Shown: positions 1 through 11,340, numbered from the stretch's first letter. The stretch: DNA of 64,000 nt from Chionoecetes opilio (GCA_016584305.1 JACEEZ010017948.1:180275-244274), one strand, 5' to 3'. The notes: generated by a model from the sequence alone, not told the origin. A program made the numbers and translations.

Positions 1-45
1 TATGATCATTACCTCTGCCGAGGAGGTTTTGTGATTGGTTCGGTA

Positions 46-93
46 TGTTTGTTTGTTTGTTTGTTTGTTTGTTTGTTTGTTTGTCTGTTTGTT
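46..93. repeat. (GTTT)n microsatellite
   Basis: About eleven GTTT units with one GTCT interruption near the right end. Confidence 0.95.
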
Positions 94-1056
94 AGCAGGA
101 ATACATAAAAAGTTTCAGATGAATTCGCAATAAAATCTCACCAGAGGTGGCTCTTGGCCCACTTTAAAATTAATAAATTTTTGGAGTTGATCTGCACCCG
201 GATCTGGATCCAAGAGTTTTTTTAATGATTCTTTAACATTGCAATATGGCAAAATTTGACATTTTGCTCGAAATGAATGGGGCATTTGGCGCATCTCTAT
301 GTACTCTCTCTCTTAACTCTAACCACCCTCATCCCTCTTCTCTTCCCCCCACCCTGGGGATTCCAAGTTCATTCCTGGGACAAATCTTTGGTTTCCAGCA
401 TCTATACTTATTCTCTGCCTCTAACCTTCCCCATCCCTTCTCTTATCACCATCGCAGAGGTTCCAAGCTTGCTTTAACATACTTTCCCGAAAACATCTTT
501 GATAATACTGTTGTCAACAGTGCTAGAAAGAGAGAAGGAGAAGGCATATGAAGAACCTATAAAAAATACTAATCATGCCACGTCAAAGTCAAGAAGTGCA
601 AATGTGAGAAGAAAGCAGTGTGCTGAATGCATGAAAAGAACTTAACTTTTGGATGAACATTTAAAGGTGCATAATAATGCGAGTACGTAATATTGTGTTT
701 TTCGAAAATCTTATTTTTATTTGCTCATTGAACCTTAGCGGAGGTATGCACTCTCAGAGTGCACTTGCTCTTCACTTTGATTTTGATGTTGCAGGTTTGC
801 CATAGTTTATTTCTATTATTTGTGTATTCCCAGAACCAGGCAGCAAACATTGTGTTTGCTGGGTCCTGAGGTACTTCCTGTTTCATAGCACAAATTTGTT
901 AACTGCTAAACGTGATATGTAAATTCTTCAGTTTTCATTTGATACCAATTTTTTATTATGCTCATATAGTGCATTATGCTTCAATGTTTACATTGCAGAT
1001 AAATGATAAACTAAAATTTAGGTTTCAATATTTTGTTTTCAGGACTTAAAAAGCAA
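94..1056. other. AT-rich stretch with no recognised gene
   Basis: No recognisable coding region. A pyrimidine-rich run ending in CAG near 455 resembles a 3' splice site. The frames after it (ending with a CxxC-like piece near 620-645) are short and match no family I know. Confidence 0.5.
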
Positions 1057-1058
1057 TA

Positions 1059-1568
1059 CAGTAAACCCTCTCTAATTCTAACTAATTGGGGGCAGTAACC
1101 TGGGTCAAATTAGCCGAAAGTCTGAATTATCCGATGGTTACCTCTAGCCCCTCCACATAATAAGAACTCACTCAAACATTCCAAAACAGCACAGATTGCA
1201 TTACTTGTACTCAACAAAACATGGCTGATACTGAAGTCTTGAAATGCAGTACTACTGTACACTGAGCACTCAGGCGTCACTGATAGTAATAATCCACAAA
1301 ATAATCCACTTCAAGGCTAGAGGCAACAAAAAAACACGTGGTTGTATGAGGGAGCACTCTGCAGGGAGATGTTGCCAGGAGGAAAGCGCGCGAAAGACTG
1401 AGGCAGCTGCGGCCCGCATGGAGAGGTCGGACTCGCACTAGTAAGGACTGGATAATTTGAACTTCTGTTCGAATTATGGAATGTTGTTGAAAAATTCGAA
1501 CTGGGCTGAAAGAGGTTGAATTATCCTAAGTTTGAATTATACGGGTTCAAATTAGAGAGGGTTTACTG
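1059..1568. mobile_element. pogo/Tigger-like MITE, copy 1
   Basis: The left end reads CAGTAAACCCTCTCTAAT and the right end is its inverted complement, so the ends match over about 18 bp. TA dinucleotides at 1,057-1,058 and 1,569-1,570 fit a TA target-site duplication. Inside are repeated blocks of the type GAATTATCC and TTCGAATTAT. No transposase is encoded. TA duplication plus CAGT... ends suggests the Tc1/mariner-pogo group (inference). A related, badly degraded copy lies at 41,719-42,651. Confidence 0.8.
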
Positions 1569-1570
1569 TA

Positions 1571-2688
1571 TATATCTACATTCAGTGATTATCCTTCTTG
1601 GCAAACTTAAAATTCTTGTTATATGATATCCATTCCCATGATCAGTCAGTAATGTGAGGTGTTGTCTGGAAACATTAATGACATTTAAGAGTGAGGAACA
1701 CTGATCTGAAAGCTTTTAATACATAGTATTAAATCATATTTTTTAATTTTTTTTTATGTATGAACATATGAATTGACTATACGAATATGTACTGTTTGAA
1801 TTCAGTGATAAGCTGGTCAGATACACTAATGGTGCAAGGAATGATTTCCTCCCTCCTTAGGAAGTGTTTCAGTGACCCAAAACTCCTCTAGGAGTGACCA
1901 GTCTATTGCTTCGGAATTATGATTCATATTATGTATTGAGAATTTTATGGTACCAGGTTTGGGTGAGATGACTCCTACTGGTGAAGTGCTGTGCTGTGTG
2001 TCTTATGTAGGTGTTGAAGAAGTTGACAAAAAGTTAAATATGTTGCGTAAACTTACATTGCAATTAAAATGAACAAGTCTTACTAAACATTAAACCAAAA
2101 AATGTAAATTTTAAAGCACCATTGCCACTGACCACCACATGATAAAGCTGCAGGATGATGCAGAAACAAACACTGAACATCACCCAAAACAGCATAATTG
2201 GATGCTTATACAATATTGCCACTGCCTTTATATCATAACTACAGCAGGGATCTCACAGAATCCTGTCATGTGCGTTTCAAAATATGATTTAATTCACATA
2301 TCAAACACTAATTTGTTGCCATTTGTCATTCTTCAGTTATCAATTCAATTCAAGAGCATATTGGACAAAAAGTCATGTGTTGTTACTCTATAGTTACAGC
2401 AGTATTTTGGAGTGTGGTGGATGGGTTGGCTGCCAGTGGCTCATGTGGCCAGCTGGGGAAGTGTACAAAATGTCTGCATTAAGAGTTTAGTCATTGTATA
2501 TACCTAGAGATTGGTTTGGAGTCCATTATATTAAATAAAGTGTTGTCAACTACTTTGTTGTATTTTGTTACTCGTGAAGCAATTAGTTAGTTTGCCCAAA
2601 TGAAGATGACCTAAATTCTGTTATACAAATGATCCCCACTAGCATTTGACTGAAATGGCTATTGTGCTAAGCAGTGGTATAATGGCCA
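1571..2688. other. AT-rich stretch with no recognised gene
   Basis: Short open frames only, with no motif or repeat that I recognise. Confidence 0.5.
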
Positions 2689-2691
2689 TAA

Positions 2692-3219
2692 AGGCCTGTC
2701 CACACTATTGGGCACTGCCCGCAGAGCGTATTTATCTCGCTTCTTTAGCAGTGTTACCAGATGGAGCAGTTCCCGACAGGCTCCGCACTACCGGACAGAG
2801 CCTGGCAGGCTGTGCCCTTAGCGAGCAAAGTCTGTCAAGCATGCCCGTGGTGTTTTCCACACCGCTGGGTAGGTGGTTAGGTTGGGCACTTCACGGCAGT
2901 TTGTCGGCAGCTACAATAAATTTTCCAATGATGGGAGTTTCACTCTAGTCTGATAATGTGGGCAAGCCCGTTTGTGAGTCTGAGAATGTTAATTGAAGGG
3001 TTGCTTCCCTTGACCATTGTAGTTACGTAGACGGGATAGACATGTTATTCTGCCATTAAACCAGCGAGCAGGGATATTTCGATGGTTTACCCGTGGTTTT
3101 CCCGCTAATGACATCGCCTCTGTTCGTGCACGCGACTCACCCTCCAAACTTGTGTATTGGAACGGGAGTTGGTAAAAATGTTTGGCCTTCGAGCATTACC
3201 CGATAGTGTGGATAGGCCT
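2692..3219. mobile_element. PIF/Harbinger-like MITE (528 bp)
   Basis: Both ends begin AGGCCT.TCCACACTAT in inverted orientation (inner bases partly diverged), with TAA at 2,689-2,691 and 3,220-3,222. A TAA/TTA three-base duplication is the hallmark of PIF/Harbinger elements. The ends resemble those of the elements at 7,586-12,909 and 55,611-56,411. Non-coding. Confidence 0.8.
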
Positions 3220-3394
3220 TAAGGAAGAAAGCTTCCTTCATGTACAAATTTGAAGGTTAGATCAATCTTTTGTGTTAAGTTATTAAAAGTTGCCAGTTTC
3301 CTTGTTTTTTAAAGACTGCATCAGACACATGAAGTTATAGTTTCGTAATTGGGCACTACTGTTTTTGCAGACGACAATATTGTTTTCTGATGTG

Positions 3395-3490
3395 TTTTGA
3401 ATGAATTTGGCACTCAATTTTGGTGGAAATCAATATATCATTCAGTAAAACAAAGTTTCGTCCTCAAAATCAGTGGTGCCCAATTATGAA
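3395..3490. repeat. Fragment of dispersed repeat R3
   Basis: Contains TGGTGGAAAT, AACAAAGTTTCG and CCTCAAAATCA in the order also seen (with reverse orientation in one case) near 34,000-34,060 and 50,430-50,500. Function unknown. Confidence 0.5.
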
Positions 3491-3629
3491 AATGTACGCA
3501 ATTGAAATGTCAGTCATGAGAGTTACAGCCTTGCTATCCTCAGACTTTGGTTTTAGTTTTAGTAAGTATGGACAGGTTTTCAATACCTCAGTGGCAAAAG
3601 TGAATGGAATATTTTTCCCTTCTAGTATC

Positions 3630-4568
3630 AATCAATCAATCACTGGGGGCATCCGCCGGGGGGTGCTTCGCCTCGCCCACCCTACGACGACCCTCCCGGG
3701 GCTCACCACGCACGAGTCCCCATGCTGGGTCCCTTCCCATACCAAGCAACTCTCGACAGGAAACATCAACTTGCCCCAGCCATACGAGCCTTATGGGCAC
3801 CCCCTTGGCCTCTTCCATGCCAGATTATCTCTTGCAGATGTACAACCCGGTGGGAAGAATCGGTTTCAGGGTAGCGTGCCACATGCCCATATAGCCGAAG
3901 TTGGCGCTGACGGACTATGCAGGTAATAGGCCTCGATTCAGTCTCACGGTGCAATCGCTGATTTGACATGTAATCATCCCAGCAATTCCCCATGATTCTG
4001 CGAAGATACTGACGATAACATGTCTCACAATCATAGAGTAAGACAGGGATCATAAGCGACTTGAAAATCCGGATCTTTGTCCTTCTGCACAGGTACCGAC
4101 AACGCCAAATACTCCTGCTGAGCGAGTCCATAACATCATGGGCTATACCAATCTGCCATAAGACTTCTTGACGTGACCCGACGTCGTTATGGACTGAGCT
4201 ACCAAGGTTTGTAAAACTTACCAAGATCTCAATGTCCTCGCCGCACGCATGAACAGACTGTACTGTTCCATTTAATAAGCCTCCAAACAACTGGAACTTG
4301 GTCTTGAGCCAGGAGACCTCAAGCCCCAAAGGCTTTGCCTCCTCGTGCAGCGCCTCGAGAGCCATCACCGGGACCTCCAGCGATTCAGCAAAGATTACTG
4401 CATCAGCAAAAACAAGATCAGTGATCTTGGTGTTGCCGAGGGATGCTCCACAATCACTTAAATCTAAAACTTTGCCCAATACCAAGTCCATACAAGTGTT
4501 GAAAAGTGTTGGGACAAGGGCGCACCCTTGCCTCACTCCTGTATTCACAGTAGTTTCTTTGTAGTATT
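3630..4568 (-). pseudogene. RTE-like LINE, 5'-truncated copy A (C-terminal half of RT)
   Basis: On the minus strand an open frame (3,766-4,548) starts at the NTGVRQGC block of a non-LTR reverse transcriptase. It continues through a damaged catalytic box (FAD where FADD is expected), the thumb, a W..Y.SNQRLHRETESRP block and the RQRQLRLYGHVARYP tail; the final GRP...W part shifts frame. The endonuclease and fingers domains are missing, as expected for 5' truncation. The 3' end runs into a (TGAT)n tail. An 11-bp direct repeat, CTTCTAGTATC, flanks the copy at 3,619-3,629 and 4,569-4,579. The RTE-like assignment rests on the microsatellite tail and the C-terminal motif. Same family as the copies near 29.7-32.7 and 51.8-54.7 kb. 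Confidence 0.85.
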
Positions 4569-4699
4569 CTTCTAGTATCGACAGCCCATATATCTATTCA
4601 TCTATCAATCTATATGTCTTGATGCCCGTTCCTGAGTGCTATTATGGCACTGGATAGAGATAGTATATATATAACTAGTATAAAGTGCTAGTATCTACC

Positions 4700-4900
4700 A
4701 AACAGCAGGATGTGTGTGTCTGCCTGAGGCAGCGACACTTTTTGATGATATTATGCTGAAGATGTAATCGTGCCATGCCATATCAGGATGACATGGACAG
4801 TCAGCCTGGTGTTTGGAAGCAACACGTGAACACCTCGCTCCTCGCTGCAGAATGCACAAACAAGCTTTATGTGTGTTATGTCAGCTAGGAACGATGGCAA
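4700..4900 (+). repeat. Dispersed repeat shared with 61,640-61,830
   Basis: The block around CACCTCGCTCCT and GAATGCAC, with flanking GGCAGTCA-like and GCCATG motifs, recurs in the same order near 61,710-61,790. Family unknown; open frames across it are not shared. Confidence 0.45.
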
Positions 4901-5550
4901 ACCGAAACCTGTTATGTTCTGGCCAAACTCCCTTATATGAGGCCTGCTGGCCGGAGGGAGGCGGAAGCCACTGGAGACGTGACCCGAGCTCTCCGATAGA
5001 AGACTCCTTGAGAGTTACACACACACCTGAGTGTTTGTGACTCTCAAGTTCTCATCATAGCTATCAGACGATCACCCGTTACGGCGCCAGTTTGCAGTAG
5101 TTTTACTTTTTGGCCATTTTGACAACCTACTTTTATCCTAATCGGGACATGTTACAATCCAAAAGAATCAGAAAAATGTGCCAATTTAGAAAGAGTGATT
5201 GAAAATTAAATGCGATATCTAAGAGAGCTACAGCAAGTTGTAGCAAAAAAAGTGAGACAAAATGTTTATACACTATTTCATTTTCCTTCAATTATCTTAA
5301 TATAGGTGTATTCTTACTGTAATAAATTTATGCTCATGATATGCAGCAATCTATCATGAACACGATGATAGGCTCAGTTTTCCTAAATATCATCTAGTAG
5401 ATTGGTAATATCGAGTAAGAGTACAACATTTCAATGCACTGTAAACCTGAAAATCCGCCTACTCTTGTGACGTCATCAACTCCGAGACCCAGGCCAGGAT
5501 CCATCGGAGGCCACGGCTCTGCCCAGCCCAGCCGGAAGGATTAACGGAAG
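4901..5550. other. No recognised gene
   Basis: AT-rich sequence with no motif or element boundary that I could support. Confidence 0.5.
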
Positions 5551-5735
5551 GATTATTACCCTAACCGAACCTAACCTAACCTCCTAACAGGGGGGCTCCA
5601 CTCCCTTTGACCTTCTGGCGAGATTATTACCCTAACTGAACCTAACCTAACCTCCTAACAGGGGAGCTCCACTCCCTTTGACCTTCTGGCGAGATTATTA
5701 GCCTAACAGAACCTAACAGAACCTCCTAACGGGTG
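5551..5735. repeat. 71-bp tandem repeat with AACCTAACCTAACC core
   Basis: Units begin GATTATTACCCTAAC at 5,551, 5,622 and 5,693, about 2.6 copies with few differences. Each full unit contains an AACCTAACCTAACC run followed by CTCCACTCCCTTTGACC. The CCTAA pentamer is the complement of the arthropod TTAGG telomere unit, but the run is far too short to be a telomere. Confidence 0.85.
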
Positions 5736-5756
5736 GTGAGGACACCGGACTGGGAG

Positions 5757-6292
5757 GGTGATTATTATTATTTTTTTACGTTGGAGCCTATAGCGCTCCG
5801 CCTGTATGCTATTATTTACAAGCCTATCGCCTGTAGACTATTTTTTCTTCTTCTTTGAGGGCTCAGGTGTTTGGCTCCTGCACATTCTGGAGGGTCGTGA
5901 TGGTTGGCCCTCGCCCGTTGGTGGTGCAGGCTGGATTTTTTTATAGTGACACCTGTGGTCCATAGGTGAAGATTCCGTATTCTGTCATGTTCAGATCCTC
6001 AGTTAGGCTCATGCTGCCACCTGGTGTTTCCTCCTCCGCACTTGAAGTCCCAGTCTAAAGAACTGCAGGCATGCATGTGGCATGAACTGCAAAGCATGCG
6101 GGTTTCTTCGGCCACTTGATGATGGATTTGACAGTAGCTCCTTGGTGGGACTTGAGCTCGGGACCTTCTGCTCACCTACCAGGCTCTTGTCGACCGCATT
6201 TAAGAAGGTCGAAAGAGTTGACCCTGGCAGGATTCAAACTCAGAACATCGAACTCATCACTCCAAGACGAGAACCACTCGGGCACCGCCTCC
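5757..6292 (-). repeat. tRNA-derived SINE
   Basis: Read on the minus strand, the head at about 6,292-6,230 shows GCCCGAGTGG (A-box-like) and GAGTTTGAATCCTG (B-box-like), spaced as in a tRNA gene. The body follows, with a second B-box-like motif (GAGCTCAAGTCCCACC) near 6,150. It ends in an A-rich, (AAT)-rich tail at about 5,760-5,775. RNA polymerase III promoter boxes at the head and a simple tail are typical of SINEs. I could not identify a target-site duplication. Confidence 0.6.
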
Positions 6293-6469
6293 CCCAAATG
6301 CACTATTTGCGCTATTTATTAAATGCGTCTAAGCGCTATTAGACAACTTTAACATTTCTTCAATATGAATATAAGTTTTAAGTAGAAATGCAGTTATAAT
6401 ATAATACTGTTATATCCAATACACGATCGGTGGTTATAAGTATCCTGAACGTTTCGTTCTCATCATAAG

Positions 6470-6600
6470 AAGTATTTCTAACCCCTACAACAGCCGCCGG
6501 AAATTAATAATAACACGAGGGGTCTTGGGGAGCGTTAACCCCCCTCCCAACGAGCTTAGGTAACGCAAATCAATGCCCAGGGTGGGCATTTTCAAAGGGG
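6470..6600. repeat. Dispersed repeat R1, fragment
   Basis: TATTTCTAACCCCTA, CGCCGGAAATTAATA and ATGCCCAGG occur in the same order as near 33,393-33,500 and, reversed, near 50,990-51,080. Confidence 0.6.
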
Positions 6601-6734
6601 CTCTAAACTACACCCTCTTAGCGTCCTAAGACCGACTTAGTTATACCGGGCTAAGAAGACTGGTAAGGAAGCATTTTCGAACGTCATCTTAGCCTCGTGT
6701 AAGGCCAACCCTTCTTAGTGCCACCACCTCCGCT

Positions 6735-6797
6735 TCAACCAATCAGCGCGCGTGACACGTCTGTATTTGGCGGGAAATACGTATACCACGCAGAGGG

Positions 6798-6849
<52 letters not shown>

Positions 6850-6990
6850 TCTCTCTTCTCTCTCTCTCTCTCTCTCTGACTCCTTTTTTTTCTTCTATTA
6901 TTTCTTCTCCCTCCTCTTCCTTCTCCCTTTTCATCCTCCACACACACATCATAGCCAGTATGTGATATTATCGTGAATAACAAAACTTCT
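6735..6990. repeat. (TC)n microsatellite with flanks shared with 9,600-9,990
   Basis: The (TC) run spans about 6,800-6,878. The right flank (CCTCCACACACACATCATAGCC, then GTGATATTATCGTGAATA) recurs around 9,605-9,670, where the (GA) tract is in opposite orientation. Serine/leucine-rich and arginine/glutamate-rich frames across it are microsatellite artefacts. Confidence 0.8.
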
Positions 6991-7214
6991 TTTTTTCTGG
7001 TGAGTTTTGATGTTTAGAATTAATCTGCTAACTGTTTCTGTCGCAAATCTTTTTTTTTTATATATATATAGTTAGGTTAGGTATGGGTTCAGTTAGGTTC
7101 AATTAGTTTTTTGTCATTTTTGTTCCAAATCACAAAAAAGTAATTTTTTTTTGGCGACAACTGGTTAGCAGATTAATTCAAAACATATCAAAACTCACCA
7201 GAAAAAAAAAGTTT
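6982..7214. repeat. Foldback (inverted repeat), about 230 bp
   Basis: The left arm contains CTGGTGAGTTTTGATGT and ATTAATCTGCTAAC; the right arm carries the complements in reverse order. The loop holds a GGTTAGGT motif and T-runs. Similar half-arms occur in the poor-quality region near 17,400-17,540 and 18,130-18,230, so this is probably a dispersed foldback family. Confidence 0.65.
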
Positions 7215-7580
7215 CGTCCACCAAAGGAAGTAGTGTTCATCTGGAAATTTACCTTTTTTTTTTTCTTTTTTTTTTTCTTTTTTTTTAAGATATCCCTCTC
7301 CCCCAGCAAGCTTGGGGCTGCTGGTAGGCAGGGTTTTCTGGTGAAGAGACAATATCCCAAGTGATTTACGAGTAAAGCAACGTACTAACCTCATCAAATA
7401 ATATCCCAGCTAGGATAGAAACCATAAACTAGAAACCCTCTATCTAGTCCACTAAAAACAACCCAGAAACCATATCTAGTCCACCCAGCCCACCCCAAAC
7501 AGGGTTTTCACCATTAACCTCATCTAATGATCTCATCTCATCATTTACCTAATCTCACCGCCTACCCAAGAAGCTTATTA
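7215..7580. other. Low-complexity T/C tract and non-coding sequence
   Basis: A T-rich tract interrupted by single C bases lies at about 7,250-7,288. Beyond it are short AACC-type motifs and no gene. Confidence 0.5.
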
Positions 7581-7772
7581 ATTAAAGGCGGCGTCACACT
7601 AGCACTTTTTCCGTCTAGTTTTTTTCAACAACTTTCTACAAACTAACAATTTTCTGACTGCAAAGTCAGCAAGCCGTCACACACAGAGAATCGTTCGCCT
7701 GCATCACCAGTCAGCTGTTCGACTGTTAACAAACATGGTTCTTTGTGGTTTGTGGTTTAACCACTTTGTGGT

Positions 7773-7910
7773 TAAGATTATGTTTCATTAAAACCTATAA
7801 GGTTAGGTTATGTTTCATTAAAACCTATAAGGTTAGGTTATGTTTCATTAAAATCTGGTTAGGTTAGGTTTCATTAAAATATATAAGGTAAGGTTAGGTT
7901 TATTTATTTA
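7773..7910. repeat. Tandem 31-bp repeat with GGTTAGGTT core
   Basis: About four degenerate units of the type TTTCATTAAAACCTATA followed by AGGTTAGGTT. Equivalent arrays lie at 35,310-35,450 (complement) and 49,050-49,255. Confidence 0.8.
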
Positions 7911-8090
7911 TTATTTTTTTTCTTTGCGCAAAATAAAACTATCTCCATTACAACACGCACCTATTGTAGGCCAAGAAAAAATAGTCTTTGTCTCTGAAAA
8001 CGACCGCGAAACTCTCGTCCATTATTACCGACGGCTATAATTACGTGCCTTGTAATGCATTAAGTTGTAGTAGAACAATTTCTTTCATGA
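7911..8090. repeat. Dispersed repeat R2, fragment
   Basis: Contains GCGCAAAATAAAACTATC, TTGTAGGCCAAGAAAAAAT, CTCGTCCATTATTA and GTGCCTTGTAATGCATTAA. The first three recur near 49,290-49,385 and, complemented, near 35,170-35,280. It abuts the GGTTAGG array here and in both other places, so the two probably form one larger repeat. Confidence 0.65.
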
Positions 8091-8464
8091 CATCGTAAAA
8101 AAAAGTAAGCTGAAAGGCTTGTGGAGCCCGCCAACTTCTGCGGATTATGCACCCAAAAACATAGTTAGTGCCGACCGGGGTAATTTGGTCCTGGTTTTGA
8201 CAAACTTTGATCTAGTTTCCATATCTATTGAAGTAAATAAACAAAAATTTAATACAATCATAAGAGGGTCACTACCTATATGTCATTAAAGTTTGAACAA
8301 ATTTCCATTATAGCTCTGTTAGCAATACACTGAGAAATGCGGACCGCATTGTTTCACTAAATGGGGTAAATTGGACCTAACTCTGGGGTAAATTGGTCCT
8401 ATATATCATTTTTAACTTTTTTTTATTTTTTCAACAAGACAAACCTCCAAAAACTTAACCTCAC

Positions 8465-8682
8465 GTCATACCATGCCCACGGACCTTTTACAGACAAAAT
8501 AAAAGAATTGATATATGAAGAAAAAGTGTCATATCATGTCATACCATGCCCACGGACCTTTTACAGACAAAATAAAGGAATTGATATATGAAGAAAAAGT
8601 GTCATATCATGTCATACCATGCCCACGGACCTTTTACAGACAAAATAAAAGAATTGATATATGAAGAAAAAGTGTCATATCA
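8465..8682. repeat. 73-bp tandem repeat, three units
   Basis: Units start with GTCATACCATGCCCACGG at 8,465, 8,538 and 8,611 and are almost identical. 73 is not a multiple of three, so successive units change reading frame and the array is unlikely to encode protein repeats. Confidence 0.9.
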
Positions 8683-8687
8683 AATGT

Positions 8688-9339
8688 GTGTTCTATAATA
8701 TTATCAAATATAAAACAGTAAAACACGCTAAAGAAATGCCATTACGAGACTGAAGAAATATGCATTCACTTCAACTCTTCGCCATTTAAAACTTTGCGAG
8801 TCAAATTTTATCATGAAGGGTATCAATAGAAGCGCAATTTTATTAGCTTTCCATTGATATATTTAGTTTTCTGATAAATGAATTAGAAGTATGCATAAAT
8901 TAGCGTTAAATAAATAAATAAAATCATCAAACTGGTAATTTTCCCGATTGATGATGTTATTTATTTACTTATATATTTCATTTTCTGATAAATGAATTAG
9001 CACCCTGTATAAATTAGCGTTAACTAAATAAATATCAATCATCAATCGGGAAAATTACCTGATTGATGATTTTATTTATTTAGTTACCGCTAATTTATGC
9101 ATGGTGGTAATTCATTTATCAGAAAACGAAATACATCAATGGAAAGCTAATAAAGTTGACTCGCAAAGTTTTAAATGGCGAAGAGTTGAAGTGAATATTA
9201 AGTTCATGCATATTTCTTCAGTCTCGTAATGGCATTTCTTTAGTGTGTTTTACTGTTTTTTATTTGATAATATTATAGAACAAACATTTACGAAGATTAA
9301 AGTATATCATATATACTGATAAACCAGTCTATATGATCC

Positions 9340-9408
<69 letters not shown>

Positions 9409-9488
9409 TCCGAGCGGCCCTCCGACTTCAGGCCCTTGTGCAACAGGCCGATATTCCGTGCGCAGTCCAGATTTACAGTGGTCTATGT
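8688..9488. mobile_element. Hairpin MITE, left-truncated copy 2
   Basis: Matches the complete element at 14,576-15,524 from the CTATAATATTATCAAAT block to the right terminal repeat ending GTGGTCTATG. Its arms are self-complementary: the CTTCGCCATTTAAAACTTTG block at the left reappears inverted near 9,160-9,185. The outer left end is missing. The short (TA) run of the complete copy is expanded here to about 65 bp. Confidence 0.75.
9342..9405. repeat. (TA)n microsatellite
   Basis: About 32 TA units, expanded relative to the 7-8 units at the same place in the copy near 15,430. Confidence 0.95.
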
Positions 9489-9599
9489 CCTAGTCTATAT
9501 TAGTTATATACGACGCCACTTTTATGTAAACACCACGGTGGTCATCCTGTGACATATGAGTTCACTTGCATCACCTCATCTGACCAGATCAAGTCAAGT

Positions 9600-9797
9600 C
9601 ACACACACACACACACACACACATACACACACATCATGGCCAGTAGCTATGTGATATTATCGTGAATATTATTATCGTGAATATTTTCATCGTGTGGAGG
9701 ATGAAGAGGGAGAAGGAAGAGGAGCAGGAGGGAGAAGAAATAGTATAGATGAAAAAGAAAGAAAGGAGAGAGAGAGAGAGAGAGAAGGGAAAGGAAG

Positions 9798-9850
<53 letters not shown>

Positions 9851-9920
9851 CGAGAGAGAGAGAGAGAGAGAGAAAGGAAAGGAAGGGAGAGAGATAGAGA
9901 GCGAGAGAAGGGAAAGGAAG

Positions 9921-9954
<34 letters not shown>

Positions 9955-9955
9955 A
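9600..9955. repeat. (CA)n and (GA)n microsatellites
   Basis: A (CA) run at about 9,601-9,632 is followed by interrupted (GA)n/(GGAA)n from about 9,766 to 9,952. Charged or serine-rich frames across it are microsatellite artefacts. Confidence 0.9.
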
Positions 9956-9989
9956 CTCGCCCGGCGTGGTAACACTACACCGTGACTGC

Positions 9990-11172
9990 AGCAGAAAAAA
10001 CATCTGGCAATATATACCGCATGGAAATCAGGTGTTAGTGACGACCCATCATCTCCACGAGTGCCAGTCTGTGTCATTTTGTCTTCATCTGTATCATATT
10101 ATGGCTATACATTAACAAATTACAAAAATATCAACCGAGTGACGGCCTTGGTAACGACTACAAAGATTGCAGCTACAGTAGTGTTTTTTATCCTCCAGCC
10201 CGAAAGGCGATGAGCCGAGTAGTGAAATTTGAAACCGTCTATACTTGCAGATACAAGGCATAAAACAACGCTGAAGCAGGGTAGATTATACAGTCATGAT
10301 ATAAACTACTGTGTATCATCTTCAGGGGCACATTCACAGCAGTAGTGATGCTATAATTCGTAATATTTGGCGCCTGGCGACATCACTGCCGGTGGCGTCT
10401 AGTGTTATCTACGGTAGACAAATCTCAATGTTCTGTACTTTACCAGAACACTCTTGATGTATTCATGGACACCAGAAATCGGTAACTGGTGGCGAAATAT
10501 TACATCTAAAATGAAAAAACAGCAAAAAACTCACCTCAAAATTAGCCGCGGGTCATTCGTTTAAATCCCCCTCAGCTGTGCGCTCCCATTTTCTCTAATA
10601 CATATTAGAGGGATACCATTCTAAAACCTATAAATGTGGTCATGAGAGTGTCTGTACCTTGGAGGAAGTCCAATACTACCTCCATGGTCTGTACGATATC
10701 CTTGTGTACTGTACAGTTCCTCCCTAACTCACCCTACATTACAACGGTCCAGTTTACCCCGCGAGTGTTTTTGTCACCGGGGTATATATGAACCAAAACT
10801 GAGCATTGATCATAAGAAAATGAGACAAGACAGAGCATTTCTGATATTTTCATGTTAAAGTGGAGGAAAAGCACTCTATATACGCTTACTTACAAGGAGA
10901 TACTCCGTCTCGTCTTTGCGTCCCATGAAAGTTCGCCAAATCAGCTGAATTTTTTATACAAACTTCGCTGACACTTTTTTTGCTGTCATTTTACTCATTT
11001 TCTTTTTGGTTCCTGGGTTCAGTTACATATCAATATTTATATTCTATTAATATTAGAAATGTAAAATGGTTGTTTTTACTACATGGGATATTCAAAACTG
11101 TTACCCTCTTATTTATATAGAAACAAACACCAAAGCAAAGATAGCGGTCCGAATAGAACCGGTCCGTTGGAA
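9990..11172. other. Interior of the TA-flanked element, no recognised gene
   Basis: Non-coding as far as I can see. Subterminal GGTCCAGTTTACCCC and CACCGGGGTATAT motifs occur near 10,747-10,785. Confidence 0.5.
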
Positions 11173-11340
11173 GGACCGAGTTACCCCGGTCGGCACTACC
11201 GAAATAGGAAATGTAGGTACTTATTACTTCTATTGCCGTTTCTTTAGCTGTGCTTTCCTGTGCCTGTATGTTTGTTTTTTGTGCAATGAATTTTCTAAAT
11301 TCAGATAAGTGAGGTTAAGTTTTGGTTAGGTTAGGAGGCA

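Larger units (their letters stand above)
8168..11196. mobile_element. TA-flanked TIR element nested in the zinc-finger element
   Basis: Ends GTGCCGACCGGGGTAA(T/C)T(T/C)GGTCC match in inverted orientation at 8,168-8,191 and 11,173-11,196 (22 of 24). TA occurs on both outer sides (8,166-8,167 and 11,197-11,198), as for Tc1/mariner-type insertion. Subterminal copies of GGGGTAAATTGG.CC occur at about 8,364 and 8,386, with a complement near 10,750, a common arrangement for transposase binding. No transposase frame was recognised. The interior holds a 73-bp tandem repeat and part of a hairpin MITE. Confidence 0.75.

Noticed and set aside
246..645. Possible exon after a splice-acceptor-like site at about 455
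   Set aside because: Frames are short, no motif is recognisable, and the CxxC-like end (CAEC) alone is not evidence of a zinc-binding protein.
5551..5735. Telomeric or interstitial-telomere array
   Set aside because: CCTAA runs are only two or three units inside a 71-bp repeat, so this is not a telomere array.
6735..9985. Arginine/glutamate- and serine/leucine-rich open frames near 6,735-6,983 and 9,634-10,077
   Set aside because: They are translations of (TC)n/(GA)n microsatellites, open on both strands, with no domain or start context.
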